Position numbers and translations under genes: made by a program. The notes beneath the pieces are model-generated. The model had not been told where the DNA came from. It searched no databases and worked only from the letters and a program-made list of their open reading frames with translations. Shown here piece by piece: positions 24,040 to 36,060 of a DNA stretch of 64,000 bases; position 1 is the stretch's first letter; every line of letters starts with the position of its first letter. The DNA is from Hyaloscypha bicolor E (Eukaryota > Ascomycota > Leotiomycetes > Helotiales > Hyaloscyphaceae). The stretch lies in the NCBI RefSeq assembly GCF_002865645.1, contig NW_020194558.1, positions 868,001 to 932,000 of the forward strand. The letters are read 5' to 3'.

Positions 24040-24309
24040 GTAGCTTACTAATAAATTTGTATGCAAAGGTATATAAAATTATGTCCCGCCAGCCAGGCGA
24101 GCCTCCCCTGTTTAGTGCGGGACCCCCCCCTGCCCACGCTAGTAATGTCTCACCGGACGAAGGGATACTACTCAACTACTCTAGAATATTCTAGAGTAGT
24201 TGAGTAGAGTATTGAGTAGAGTATGAGTAGTGAGAAATTTATTTGAGTAGAATATGAGTAGGGCCCACTACTCTACTCTACTCTACTCATTTCCCACACT
24301 GTCCGTAAT

Positions 24310-25410
24310 TAATTATAATTTAATTACTGGCCGAGGATTACGAAAATTATTATCATTTCATTTCGTTTTATTTTTTGATACGCTGGCAGAGAGGGTGAGG
24401 CAACGTTTAGTTGCCAGGCGGCCTACTTCAACCTATTTTCTAGGGATATTGTCGTTGGCTCGGGGCTGCTGGAGATAGTGGCTGCTCCGTATCGGAAGGC
24501 TATATACAACGTGGGGCAGAAAGGCATGGACACCTGCCTATTTAAGTACCTTATCCACTCCGCGCTGCCACAGAGTTAGCTACAACCCACTCAGGTATAG
24601 CACAGCGTCGCATTGGCATGTGATTACGCCTCCGGAACCCCGAACCGTGCTGACATGCATATTTATATCTGTATTGAATTGCTGATGTCATACGGAATGA
24701 GACTGGCGTGGCTCGGCGTTGGTCTTTGCAGCCATGTATAAGACTATTACAAGGTAAACAAAAGGTTGTCCATTGCCCAAAGTAGTACAATCTGGGTCCG
24801 TACGTAAACGCAAAGATGGATCAGCATTCTGGACCCGCGCTGCCAGTAACTATGTGCTTCAATAGGCGCCCAACCCCCCTTTCTTTAAAACTTAATTTCG
24901 TAGGGGACTCCAACCACCCAAGTATTCAACTTTAGGTATTACGCTTAATCCAATCAATACACAATTCAAAAGGGAACATGAGGCAAGAATCGAGGAAAAG
25001 ATCATTACGCAACCATCTTTCCAGTTCTATCGAACCAACGTACAACCCCTGCGTGGGCACTTGACCGGGAAAGCGTATGGATCTTCTTTGCATGTGCTCT
25101 CCTGCGCCTTACAGACACATCAAGAGTACTTTGGAGTTAAATGTTTATCCCTCCCATAGCGGTAGTTTTTTGACACCGCCTATCACATCATTGCATTCAC
25201 TTTCTGGCCATCTTGGCATCCTATATAGGATAAGAAGCAGTAAGATCGGGTCTGTAGTTCCCTAGACTCCTGTCGAAGGCGCGTAGGGTCAGGTTTGAGT
25301 TATATATTCTACCACGAACCAATCCTTGTTGTGTGAATTCAAGGTGTCCTTTTTCCGGTTCTCTTTGTGCGTAGGCTTTCAAGTATCACTTTCCATAAAC
25401 ATCCAGCGGG
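24310..25410. other. Unassigned sequence upstream of the P450 gene
   Basis: Normal base composition with only short open frames and no conserved motif. It includes the promoter of the P450 gene; no clear TATA box was picked out. Confidence 0.4.
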
Positions 25411-27203
25411 ATGTTGGATTCGAAGTCCCCCCATACCGGTGCCATTGCATTCGTAACAGTAGCAGAGCTCGGACTCTGTGTTCTCATCAAGGATCAGGTA
25501 CTGCAGACTCGGCTTTCCCTGCTTGGTGCTACAATTCTGGTATCAAATGTGGCTCTTTGGGCTTTCTGGGTCGTGATTGTTTACCCCTACTTCGGTTCAC
25601 CCCTCCGACATTTGCCTCGACCGAAGGTATACCTACATGTCTCTGTGTTTCGAACCAACACTGAAGATACTGAATTGAACTTAGGGTGAATGGCCATTTA
25701 TCGGCCAGGGCATTGCGCCCCATCGTAAGCCCTTGGGAGACCTCTATCTTAAGTGGATGACCGAGGTGCCCAACGATGGATTGATCACATATCGCAGTAT
25801 CTTCAACGGTGATCGTCTGTTGATCACCAGTCCCCAGGCTATTGCGGAGGTCCTCGTTCACAATTCCTACTGCTATGAGAAGCCAGCTGAGGAGCGTGCC
25901 ATCATTGGTCGCTTCTTAGGCGATGGCCTCACTATCGTCGAGGGTGACGTACATCGTGCTCAGCGAAAGCTGATGACGCCAGTTTATACCATCAAGAACA
26001 TCAAAGAACTCTATCCCGTCTTCTGGAGCAAGGCACACCAGCTGGTCGACAAAGTGGCAACGCAGATCAAAAAGGAGGATTTCCCTCCTGAAGCTGCTTC
26101 AAAGGACCACGGACCAAGCACCGTTCAGGAAGTTACATACTGGGCCAACAAGACCACTCTCGATATAATCGGGGTTGCAGGGCTGGGTAAAGACTTTGGG
26201 AACCTCGAAGATATGAAAAATGACCTATTCGAAGTGTATCAAGAGGTCTTCCATTACACAACTGCAAAGGACGTTTTCATGGCTGTCAACCGCACATTGC
26301 CCACAAAGTTTGTGCAATCGTTGCCCTGGGGCATCAACGAACGTATTGACGCCACGACTGTTTTGCTTCGACAGGTTTGTCAGACATTGATTGATGAGAA
26401 GCTCTGTGACTTCGAGGAGAACGAGGGTAAAGAGGGCAAGAGCAACGACATTATGTCTCTTCTGATCAGAGCGAGTGGCTGGGGTTCCCGACAGCTCGTT
26501 GAACAGCTTCTCACCTTCGTCGCAGCAGGGTATGTCCAAAACTCCCTACCATCATAACTCACCTCTCTGACATGCCTGCGCACTTAGCCACGAAACTTCG
26601 GCTTCGTCCTTCATATGGTCATGCTACCTACTCTCAGAGAATCCGCACGCTCAACTAAAACTATACAATGAGCTGACCACCGCCTTAGCCACCGTTGGCA
26701 CATCCCCGAGCGCCGCAGACCTAGCTTCTCTTCTTGAATCCCTTCCCTACCTCAACGCCGTGTGCAATGAAACACTCCGCTTCTTCCCACCCGTGCCCAT
26801 TATCCGTCGCACATGCAACACGGCAACCACAATCCTCGGTGTGCATATCTCTTCCGGGACCCGTATAATCCTCAGCCCGTGGGCTACCAACCGCAACCCG
26901 GCACTGTGGGGAGCGGACGCAGGTGTGTTCCGGCCAGAGCGTTGGATCAACACGGACACGGGCAAGGCAAACAACCATGGCGGAATGCAGAGCAACTACG
27001 CCAACCTTACATTCTCGCACGGACCGCGCAGCTGCATCGGACAAAATTTTGCCAAGGCGGAGATGCGCAGTCTGGTTGCCGTGTGGTGTTCGCGGTTTGG
27101 GTTCGAGAGGGCGAGTCCCGAAACTATTGTCCCGGTCGGCATCGTGAGCGTGAGGCCAAGGGCCGGGCTGAATCTTCGAATCTGGGAAAGAGCCACGGAA
27201 TAA
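25411..27203 (+). CDS. Cytochrome P450 monooxygenase, membrane-anchored
   Basis: Haem-thiolate monooxygenase expected in the ER membrane, reduced by P450 reductase. Three exons keep phase: 25411-25626, 25685-26529, 26588-27203 (two 58-nt introns), giving 558 aa. An N-terminal membrane segment lies at about residues 36-58, followed by the proline hinge RHLPRPK and GEWPFIGQG. The I-helix motif AGHETS is at 353-358, assembled across intron 2. The ExxR motif is ETLR at 415-418, then FRPERW at 468-473. The haem loop FSHGPRSCIG ends at 505 with Cys503 as iron ligand. All key residues are present, so the gene looks functional. It could oxidise the product of the cyclase encoded 20 kb away (inference from co-location only). 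ATG25411 was chosen because it yields a normal membrane anchor. Confidence 0.93.
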
Positions 27204-28320
27204 ATGCCAGCTAAAACAGAGCAACAAATAATAGGATTAATACTACTTAGAGTTTGAGATAAACGATAGATATTAAACTACTTATCTAGACTTGAATATA
27301 ATATTATATAAATAAAATAAAATAAAGTAATTCTTATTACTTATATTTTAATTATTACTTAAATTAAAAAGTTTATAAGTTATAAGTTATAATATATAAT
27401 ATATAAAATAGTTTTAAGTATTTATATATATAAACTAGGTAATTTCTAGTAATGAATTCAAGATCCAAGAAATTATTTATAACTTAGTACTTATATCTAG
27501 CCCTTATATCTTTCTAATTAATATATTCTTTAAAATTTAAGTATTTGAATCTCTTAGTATTATTTCTTTTAAAAAGCTATATAGTTTAAATATTCTTAAT
27601 AAAATAAATAAATAATAGCTCTTATTTAAAAATAAGTTAAGTAATAATTTTATATTTAATATATATAGGGTTATATATAATTAAAGAATATATAATAAAT
27701 CTCGAATATTGCAAATATTAATTAGGAAAATTAATAGCTCTTTAATATTATAAGTATTAGGCTTATAAATTACTAATTATATATATATTATTAAGGCTTC
27801 TTATTTAAAGAAAGCTTCCCTAAACTTTATAAAAGAAATAGAGATTAGTTTTATACTAAATTTAATACTATAGTTTTATAATTTACTAATCTATTCTATT
27901 ATTATATTACTTATTAATAAATATCTTATAAGCTAATTTTTCTATTTTTAAAGGAAATAGTTTAATAAATAATTATATTTCGAAATCTGCGAAATATATA
28001 ACTCCTTATTAAAGCTATTCCTATAAAGGAAATTAACTAAATTAATTGCGATATAAATAATAATAAAGGTTTATCTAATACTTTTAATAGAGTTCCTTAA
28101 GAACTTCTATAAACAAGTAATAATAACGAAAATAATCCCGGTAATAATTAAGATATTGAGATTAATACCCAAGTTATTATTACTTAAGTTATAAAATAGG
28201 ATTTATATACTAAAGTTAAAGCGCTTTAATAAAAGTAAGAATTAGTAAATATAATTAATTAATATATTTTATAATTAAAGTAGTATAAAAATATCTTTCG
28301 GGATATTTTATAGTTTATAT
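27204..28320. other. RIP-degraded AT-rich DNA
   Basis: Very high TpA content and almost no CpA or CpG. There are traces of long decayed reading frames on the plus strand but none recognisable. The Copia-type reverse transcriptase at 30.8 kb may belong to the same old element. Confidence 0.6.
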
Positions 28321-28575
28321 TACGGGTACGGCATTCAGGGCTTAGAAAGCAAGGTAGAAGGTCCCTTACTAAAACGATTCAAAGCTAAGGAAGGGGAAAC
28401 TAGAATACAGGAGGCTGCGAGGGAGTATATGCACCCTATAGTACGCTAGTCCCGAAGGGGCTTAGCCTTCTAAATATCTCTAGTACATTCCAAGCATACT
28501 TCCCTAGCGAGGCGGCCGTGTCACGTGCGTCTAGGAGGCATCTGGCATCTGGCCAGGCATCTGGGAATCGTAATA
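28321..28575. other. Small GC-normal island in RIP desert
   Basis: About 250 bp of ordinary composition with a short internal repeat GGCATCTGG (three times at about 28540-28565) and a CACGTG site. No gene seen. It is probably unique DNA between two RIP-mutated repeats. Confidence 0.45.
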
Positions 28576-28579
28576 ATAA

Positions 28580-30232
28580 GAATACTTAAAAAAGAATAAT
28601 ATTATAATACTATTAGCTAAATAGAAATATAAAAAATAAATACTTTTATTAGAAAATTATTAAAAAAAATCATATATTTATTCTTAAAAAAAACTATATA
28701 AAAACTATTAAAAACTTTAATTTCTATATTTTATAAATATCTTATTTTTATAAATATTCCTTTTAAGAAATAATAAGCAAATTAGCCTAGAAAACTATTA
28801 GTAATTAATAAAAAAATAAAAAGGAAATAAGCTTATTTAATATTATTTAATATTAATTATATTTTTAAAAGTATTTTATATTTATATTAAACTAATAAGA
28901 ATTACTTAACTTATATCTTGAATTATTAAAGAAATTTATTAGCCTCAAATAATAGCTTTAATATAAGAAATATATAAAGCTTAATATATAAAAAAAGAGG
29001 AAATAGCCTTTTCCTATTTAGATAAAGAATAAGGAAAATACTTAGCTATATTTATAGCTTAAAAGAATAGTTTAATTATATTATATATATTTAAAAAGCC
29101 TTATATAATATTAGAATAAGAAATAAGAAAATAAATTTATAATTTATAGAATCATATTTTTTATTTTTAAAGTAATAATAATTATATATTAAATAGTTAT
29201 TACTTTTAATATAAATAAAATCAGGAATCTTAATAATATTTTTAAAATATTAAAAATAATAAGAATAAATTAAGGCTATAGAAATATTAGCCAAATAATT
29301 AGTAATAGGCTAATAAGTATTAAGAAAAGAATTTATATTAATAAATAAAGAAATAAAAAAGGATATTAAAAAAGGCTTAAAGGAAATTTAAAGAAGTTTA
29401 AAGAGGGCTTAAAGAAGGCTTAAAAGAAAAAGGTAAGATATAAGAAAAGACTAGATATAGTATTATAATCTAGAGAAAAAAGGTTAATTAATAAAAAAAA
29501 GGCCTTTTTATAATATCTTTTCTTTAAATAATAATTACGAATTCGGAATTAGCTATATATTAAAAAAGCCCAAAAAATTCCAAAAAAGGATTTATAAATA
29601 AACCAGAAAATTAAATTAAATTTTTTAAGCTTTTAAACCTATAAAATAATAATTTATTTGAGAATAAAAACTAAAATAAAATTTACGAATTAATAATATA
29701 TATTATATTTATATTACTTTTATAAAAAGAAATTACTAAAAGCAATTTATAAATTAATTAGGTAAAGTTAATAAACTATATTTTTAGATTTATTACCTAA
29801 TATAATAATAGAATAAATATAAAAAGTCTTTAGAGAAAGATATAAATCAAGAAAGTTTTAAGAGGTATTCTTAAAGCTATTTATAGTTTTCTAAGGCCTT
29901 TTAAAAATAAGGGCCTAGAAAGGAAATTAATATAATATATATATATATAATAATATATAAATAAATATAAGATATTATAAATCTAGGTTTCTATTTTAAA
30001 TAAAGCTTATATAAGAATTATATAGAATTATATTTCCTAATTAAATAAAGGGCTTTATATATTTGGCTAAGTATTAAAGAATATATAAAGAAATATTTCT
30101 AGCTTTAGAAAGTAGTATTAGTTAGTCTTTTATTAAAATTAATTCTTGGAAATTAGTTATACTTATAAGTATTATTCTAAAGCTTATTTATTTTAATTAT
30201 TTATATATTACTTTATTATTATATATCTTATA
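28580..30232 (+). mobile_element. 5'-truncated second copy of the Gypsy chromovirus, heavily RIPed
   Basis: Collinear with 21567-23296 of the nested element, from the last codons of the chromodomain region through the whole 3' LTR (here about 29931-30232). It differs by dense C-to-T and G-to-A changes and small indels. Landmarks such as ATATTTATTCTTA, CCTAATTAAATAAAGGGCTT and GTATTAGTTAGTC are shared. Nothing upstream of the pol end is present, so it is a truncated or partly deleted copy. Confidence 0.85.
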
Positions 30233-30839
30233 ATATAGCTTGTAATTATTTAGATATAAGGCTTCTTTAAAATCCACTTTTTTTTTAGCTTCAAATTATT
30301 AAAATAAAGATTATTTAATTATATTTTTTAGACTCGAGATCTTATATTTATAATAAAGAAGCTAATTAAAAAAAACTTTGCTTTTATTTTTTCTAAATTT
30401 TTAATATTTTATATATTAACTTTAATATTAATTAATTTATTAAATAATTAAATAATTAAATATTCTAAAACTAATTATTTCTTATTATTTCGAGTATTAA
30501 TACTAATTAAGAATCTAATAAATAAATATTTAAAACTTAATTACTTAATTCCAATTCTTTAAATCCTATTTCTTTTATATTACTTTTAATTATATAAGAT
30601 ATTAGACTAAAAATTCATTATAATTTCAAATTTAATTAGCTTCTATATTTATAACTAAAGTCTTCTTTATAAAAGCTAATTCACTAAAGTTATTAAAGCT
30701 ATAATAAAAGAAAGGTTTTTATTTTTATAAAAGAATAAGATTTAAATACTAATTAATTATTTAATATAAAGTCTAATAAGTAATTCGGGAAAATTAGTAA
30801 AAAAGAACATTAATTTTAATAAAACCTTTATTATTATTA

Positions 30840-31440
30840 AAAAACTAATAAGCTATAAGTTTATTTTTATTATTATAATTATTTTTAACTAGGAAATTAA
30901 TTAAATAAATATTAAAATCGCGTTTTTATTTAAAAAAGAAATAAAAGATATAATTTATATAAATAAATTAATTAAGGTTTATAAACTTAATTATATATTT
31001 TATAATTTAAAACAAGTCTTTTAAATATAATATAATATATTATTAGAATTTCTTTAATAGCTTAATTTTTGATTTTTAAATACTAATATTAATATCTTTT
31101 ATAAAAAAGATATTATTATTATTTATATATATAACTTATTAATTATTAAAAGAAATTATAAGGAAATTAATATATTTAAATAAGCCTTTAATAAGCAATT
31201 TCAAATAAGTAATATTAGAATTATTAACTTTTATTTTAATATAATAATTATATAAAATTACTCGAATTATATCTTTTATTTTAAATAATAATTCTATATT
31301 ATAAAGATATTTCTAAACTTTAATATAAAGAATTATAAATTAATTATAACTTTAATAAATAAAAATAATCTTATTTTTATATTAAAGAATTACTTAACTT
31401 CTTTATTTAAAATTAATAAATATTAAAAACTAATTAGCTT
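30840..31440 (+). pseudogene. Decayed Ty1/Copia reverse transcriptase
   Basis: The plus strand still reads KVYKLNYIFYNLKQ (originally of the KVCKLxxALYGLKQ type), then YNILLEFL, then KKDIIIIYIYNLLIIKRNYK, matching the Copia RT palm where YVDDLLI has become YIYNLLI. FNKQFQISNIRIINFYF corresponds to the following RFQMSDLGxINFYLG. The sequence then runs into the 9-bp microsatellite. It is separate from the complete Copia element at 44.6 kb. Confidence 0.75.
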
Positions 31441-31448
31441 TCTTATAT

Positions 31449-31713
31449 ATATTTTAATATTACTTTTATAATATTTATAATATTTATAATATTTATAATA
31501 TTTATAATATTTATAATATTTATAATATTTATAATATTTATAATATTTATAATATTTATAATATTTATAATATTTATAATATTTATAATATTTATAACTT
31601 TATAATATTTATAATATTTATAATATTTATAATATTTATAATATTTATAATATTTATAATATTTATAATATTTATAATATTTATAATATTTATAATATTT
31701 ATAATATTTATAA
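31449..31713. repeat. 9-bp microsatellite (TTTATAATA)n
   Basis: About 29 tandem copies of a 9-bp unit, interrupted once near 31594-31605 by TTTATAACTTTATAATATTT. It abuts the decayed Copia RT, replacing the expected continuation of that frame, and likely grew by slippage in RIP-generated AT-rich DNA. Confidence 0.95.
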
Positions 31714-34650
31714 TTAATTATAAATTCAATAACTAAATATATTATTATAATAAAGAAAATCTTATAATATTTATAAAATATACTTATATATTAATTAGTT
31801 TTTAAGTAAATCAAATACTATTACTCTTTTTTCTTATAAGTTTAAGATTATAGTTCAAATATAAGTAATAAAAAAGATAATTTAGTTAAACTAGTTTTTA
31901 GTTTAAGTTTTTTAAAAGAAATAAATTATTATAATTATATATTATAATAATTAAAAAATAATTACTTTTATAAAAAATAATTAGTTTTATATTCGAATAA
32001 AGAATATTAATATTCGAAAATATATATATATATATAAGAAGCTATTATAATAAAATAAATAAAGCTAAAATATATTTTTATTAATTTTTAATTAGTAAAT
32101 AAATTTAGAAAACTATTTATAAAAAATAAATTTAAGTTCTTTTAAAATATAATTAATATTAATAAAGAGAATTAAGAAGAAATATAATATATAATAAGAA
32201 TTCGATTTAATAAATTCACGAATTAAAAAGATATTATATAAGTAAAATATATATTAAATATTAGTTTAATTTTTATTATATTAAGAAAGTATTCTAATTA
32301 TAAATAATAAAAACAAAAAAGAGAGAAAGAAGAAATAATATAAAAAGATTCTTTTTAAACACGTGATTTTCCTAAATAAAATAGCTATAATTACTATAAT
32401 TTTATTCTTAATAATTCCGAGTAATTTTTAAGGCTTTTATATTTTACTTTAATTTCTTATAATATTTTATATAAGATTTAAAGAAAATTAAATATAATAA
32501 TATTAAGAAAAAGGCTTTTTATTTAAAGCTTTATAATCTAATTTTCTTATATTAGTTTATTATTAATTACTAAATAATTATAAATAAGTATTTCTTATTT
32601 TATAATTTTCTTTTTTTCTTTTTTTCTTTTAATAAAACTTTAATTAATTAGAAAATTCTTTAAAAAAATTTAACTTTATAATTTATAAGTCTTTTATTTT
32701 TAAATATTTCAAAAATTACTTTTAATAATTTACTTTCCTAAAATAAATATTAATATTATATATAAAGAGCTTTTAGTAAGAAAATACTTATAAGAAAATA
32801 TTAATAATATTAAAAAATACAAGATTAAATTATAATAAAGAAAAAAAACCCTAATATATTAGTTTTTAAAATTATAAAAAATACTAAATCCCGAAACTAT
32901 AATAAATTTAATTCTTATAAATTTAATTCTTATAAATATATCTCTTATAACTTGTTTTATAATTTAGTTCCTTTTTTCTTATTTTTAAAACTTTAAATAA
33001 ATTTAACTTCTAATATAATTTATAATTATCTAAATTTTATTATAAGTAAATAATATCTAAATTTTAATTACTTAAATAATTCTATATTTATTAAATTAAT
33101 ATAAAATAAATAAATTAAAGAAAAAATAATATATAATATTTTAATATTTTTCTAGTCTTTATTAAATATATCTAAAAAAAACTAATTACTTTCTTAAATA
33201 TAATAATATCGAGATTATTAATTATTTTAAATTATTAATTAAATAAAAATAAAAAAGAATTATAGCAAGTATTTATTTTATATATAAGTAATATAGACTT
33301 TTAAAGAAAATAAATATATTCGGCTTTTTATTTTCGATTTTAATAATATTAAAGTTTTCGATATTATAATTTATAAGAATAAACTAATTCTAATTTAAGA
33401 TATTTTTATTAAAAAAGCTCGAAAATACTAGAAATTAATAAGTAATAATAATTTATTTTATATTATAAATTCTAATAGAATCCGAATAAATAATATATAA
33501 AACTATATTTTAAATAGCTTTAAAAAATATTATTAAATAAAAATTAATAGAATTTTCTTTTAATAAATAATAAAATACTAAAATTAATAACTTATATTAA
33601 TATAATAAATAAAGAATAAAGGCTTCTTTTTTACTTTACATCTTTTTTTTCTTTTTTAAGCCCTAATAAATATATTTTAGATTATAATTCTTTTTTAAGT
33701 CTTGCTTTTATTTTACTTCTTTTATAAAACTAGCTCTTTTTACTTTTTACTAAAAATAAGCTACCTAAATATTATTTTAATACCGGTTTCGAATTAAATA
33801 AGAAATATTATAATAGTTATAATAAATAAAAAATATAAGCTAATCTTTAATAATAATATAATTACTTATTAATTTAAATAATTAGAAATAAATATAGAAA
33901 TATAAACCTGAACTTACTAATATTTTTAATAAAACTATTTAAACTACTTTTTATAAATTACTTTCTTATATTTATATTTAATAAATTACGTATAGAAAAG
34001 GAAATTATAATAATTTTAATTCTTGCCTTTTCTAACTTTATTAAAGGCTTATTATTTATTTTAGAAACTCTAGTATTTATTTTCTTTTATATTTTAATAT
34101 ATTTCTTATAACTCTAATTAGTTCTTATTATTTCTAAACCTAATATATTAAGTCTTTTAAGTTCTTTTATTCTTAAGATACTAATATCTCTAGCCTTTAA
34201 ATTATTTATTATTAGATTCTTAATTACTGCTTTTTAGAATTCCTTTTCTAATACCTCTAGAAATTAGTTTAATATAAAAGAATATATAAGAGAAAAAGAT
34301 TAGAAACTAGTAACTAAGCGAGAAAAGAAATATCTAGAGAAAAAGAAAAAGAAAATAATAAAACGGGCTATTAAGAAAGCAAGAAAAGATATTATTTAAG
34401 CTACTTTTATTAATTTATTTTATATATTCTATAATTAGAATTATTTAAAAATACTAGTTTTATCTAGTATTATTCTTAAATAAAAGTATTAAATATAGTT
34501 ATATAATATATTATATATATATATATAATTATATATAAGGCTAATTAACTTATATAAATATATATATAAGATAAATTCTATTTATCTTTTATTTTATAAG
34601 AAATTAATTAAGACTTTACTTATTTATATATATTTATTTAATATATATAA
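31714..34650. other. RIP-degraded AT-rich DNA
   Basis: Continuous TpA-rich sequence. About 34260-34400 encodes a Lys/Arg/Glu-rich stretch on the plus strand (KKYLEKKKKKIIKRAIKKAR), like the basic tail of a pogo/Fot1-type transposase, but nothing else supports that. No terminal repeats were found. Confidence 0.5.
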
Positions 34651-34654
34651 AAGA

Positions 34655-34842
34655 AATTATTATAAATATAATTATTATAAATATAATTATTATAAATATA
34701 ATTATTATAAATATAATTAGAATAATAATAATTAGAATAATAATAATTAGAATAATAATAATTAGAATAATAATAATTAGAATAATAATAATTAGAATAA
34801 TAATAATTAGAATAATAATAATTAGAATAATATTATAAAGAA
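34655..34842. repeat. Two adjoining 15-bp minisatellites
   Basis: First about four to five copies of ATTATTATAAATATA, then about eight copies of ATTAGAATAATAATA. The shared ATTA register suggests the second array arose from a variant unit of the first. Confidence 0.93.
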
Positions 34843-35160
34843 ATATGAATATAACTTATTATAGCTTTAGTAACTAGTTTATATAATTCCGAGATTATTA
34901 TAGTAGCTCTTATAAGGCTAAGTAAAGTAATTAGAATAATATATTATATATAAAATAAAAATATTACTATAATTTAATACTTTTAAAAGTAAGATTTAAT
35001 TTCCTTTTATAATTTATAAGTTTAAGATCTCGTATTATTTTAATAGAAAAGAATATATTAAAGACTAGAATAATAAAATATCCAAACTATATTCTATTAA
35101 ATTCTTTTATATCTCTAATTTTTAGTAGGCTTAATTTAAAATACTGAGCCTAATAAATCT

Positions 35161-35217
35161 ATATTAAGACCTATACTAAATCCTAAAGAATATAAGGTTT
35201 AGTATAGGTCTTAATAT
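35161..35217. repeat. Fold-back repeat with 24-bp arms
   Basis: ATATTAAGACCTATACTAAA and its inverted copy face each other around a short spacer, with few mismatches in the arms. It may be a small MITE with TA flanks or the end of a decayed element. Confidence 0.65.
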
Positions 35218-35689
35218 ATAAATACTAGTATATTGTCTTTACTATTAAAGGTAAGAATTATAGCGGGTTAAGACCCGGTTTTTATACTTAATATAGGATA
35301 CTTATACTAGATCTTATAAGCTTATTCTTATATAATAATATTCCTTTATTTCCTAGAAATTAGGGCTTGCTTTTAGCTTCTTTCCTTAATAAATTCTCCC
35401 TATATCAAGAACTACTAGTCTTTTTTATATTAAAAGTCTGGCCCGTAATATTAGAATTTATTCTCTTTTAAAATCCGGGAAATTCTTTATAAAGGAATGA
35501 GATAGAGGCTTTTAGCCTCTATCTAGCCATTATTATTTAAACGAGCGAGTAAAGAAAGAAAGCCCTTATATATAGTAATACTAATAAATAAATGAAAGCC
35601 CTTATAAACTATAAGGCTAGTAGACGGGGCCTGTAAAGCCTTTATAATACTTGCCAAGAACGGAAGCCTTACGAACTATAAAGCCAGCG

Positions 35690-36060
35690 GATATTGTGGT
35701 ACGGCAGGCCGTACTCGTCGAAAATCATGTTGTTTTGGCGGTTTTGAGGTTTAGGTCACATGGCAAAGGCCGCGGCCTTTTGCACGTGACTTGCGGAAAT
35801 CACAAAAGAAAGCTGGTTTTTCTGTAGACTTAGAGAACAATCCTTCATGAGTATTTAATTAATTGAGCTTTTGTATACTGCATACTGTTTATGCTTTACT
35901 ATTTACGCTTTTGATTTGTTATTTTACTATCAAGTCACGTTTTGCGCTCTGGTATACTTTATGTGGGTTTTTGTCTTATCGCAGTTTCCCTCCCACAATA
36001 TAGCTAGTAGAAACTTTATAATACCTACTAATATAGAGGCACTAGTTAATTATTAGTAGT
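35690..36060. other. GC-normal island without a supported gene
   Basis: Ordinary composition with short palindromes: GTACGGCAGGCCGTAC (35711-35726) and AAAGGCCGCGGCCTTT. A similar GTACGGCTTGCCGTAC occurs at the end of the 296-bp repeat near 61.57 kb. An open frame of 61 codons at 35871-36056 is hydrophobic but has no other support. Confidence 0.4.

Larger units (their letters stand above)
14883..24165 (-). mobile_element. PiggyBac-like DNA transposon (2.3 kb) split by a Gypsy retrotransposon
   Basis: Terminal inverted repeats of 134 bp (14883-15016) and 126 bp (24040-24165) match throughout. They differ by RIP-type transitions and by a poly-G run of 16 against 8. TA flanks both ends. Removing the inserted retroelement with its 5-bp duplication leaves about 2,285 bp, a normal PiggyBac size. 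The minus strand encodes a RIP-mutated DDE_Tnp_1_7 transposase in two pieces. The N-terminal piece (about 23300-23600) shows HPFDYFSLFFTRKLFQII and LLEELYVFLGIIIYMGIYNK. The C-terminal piece (about 15100-16290) shows YFTSIPLF-like, VQDILYLAWQDN and IGGVDITNQFREVYESHKPT. Several Trp and Gln codons have become stops. The canonical PiggyBac TTAA site is not seen. Confidence 0.88.
14261..24301. mobile_element. Non-autonomous hAT-type element, outer shell of a three-level transposon nest
   Basis: The ends CAGTGTGGG and CCCACACTG are inverted copies and begin with the CAGTG typical of hAT elements; an exact 8-bp duplication flanks them. Subterminal regions (14270-14400 and 24168-24290) are packed with GAGTAG/CTACTC motifs, as expected for transposase-binding subterminal repeats. 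After removing the nested element the shell is only about 756 bp, and no hAT transposase is visible in it. Its interior (14400-14850) is AT-rich. Confidence 0.85.

Noticed and set aside
34655..34842. Regular 15-bp repeats that might suggest a CRISPR-like array
   Set aside because: There are no unique spacers; units are directly tandem and AT-only. They are minisatellites in a eukaryotic AT-rich region.
35871..36056. 61-codon hydrophobic frame in a GC-normal island
   Set aside because: No second feature (homology, intron, promoter) supports it, and its 3' end runs into AT-rich DNA.
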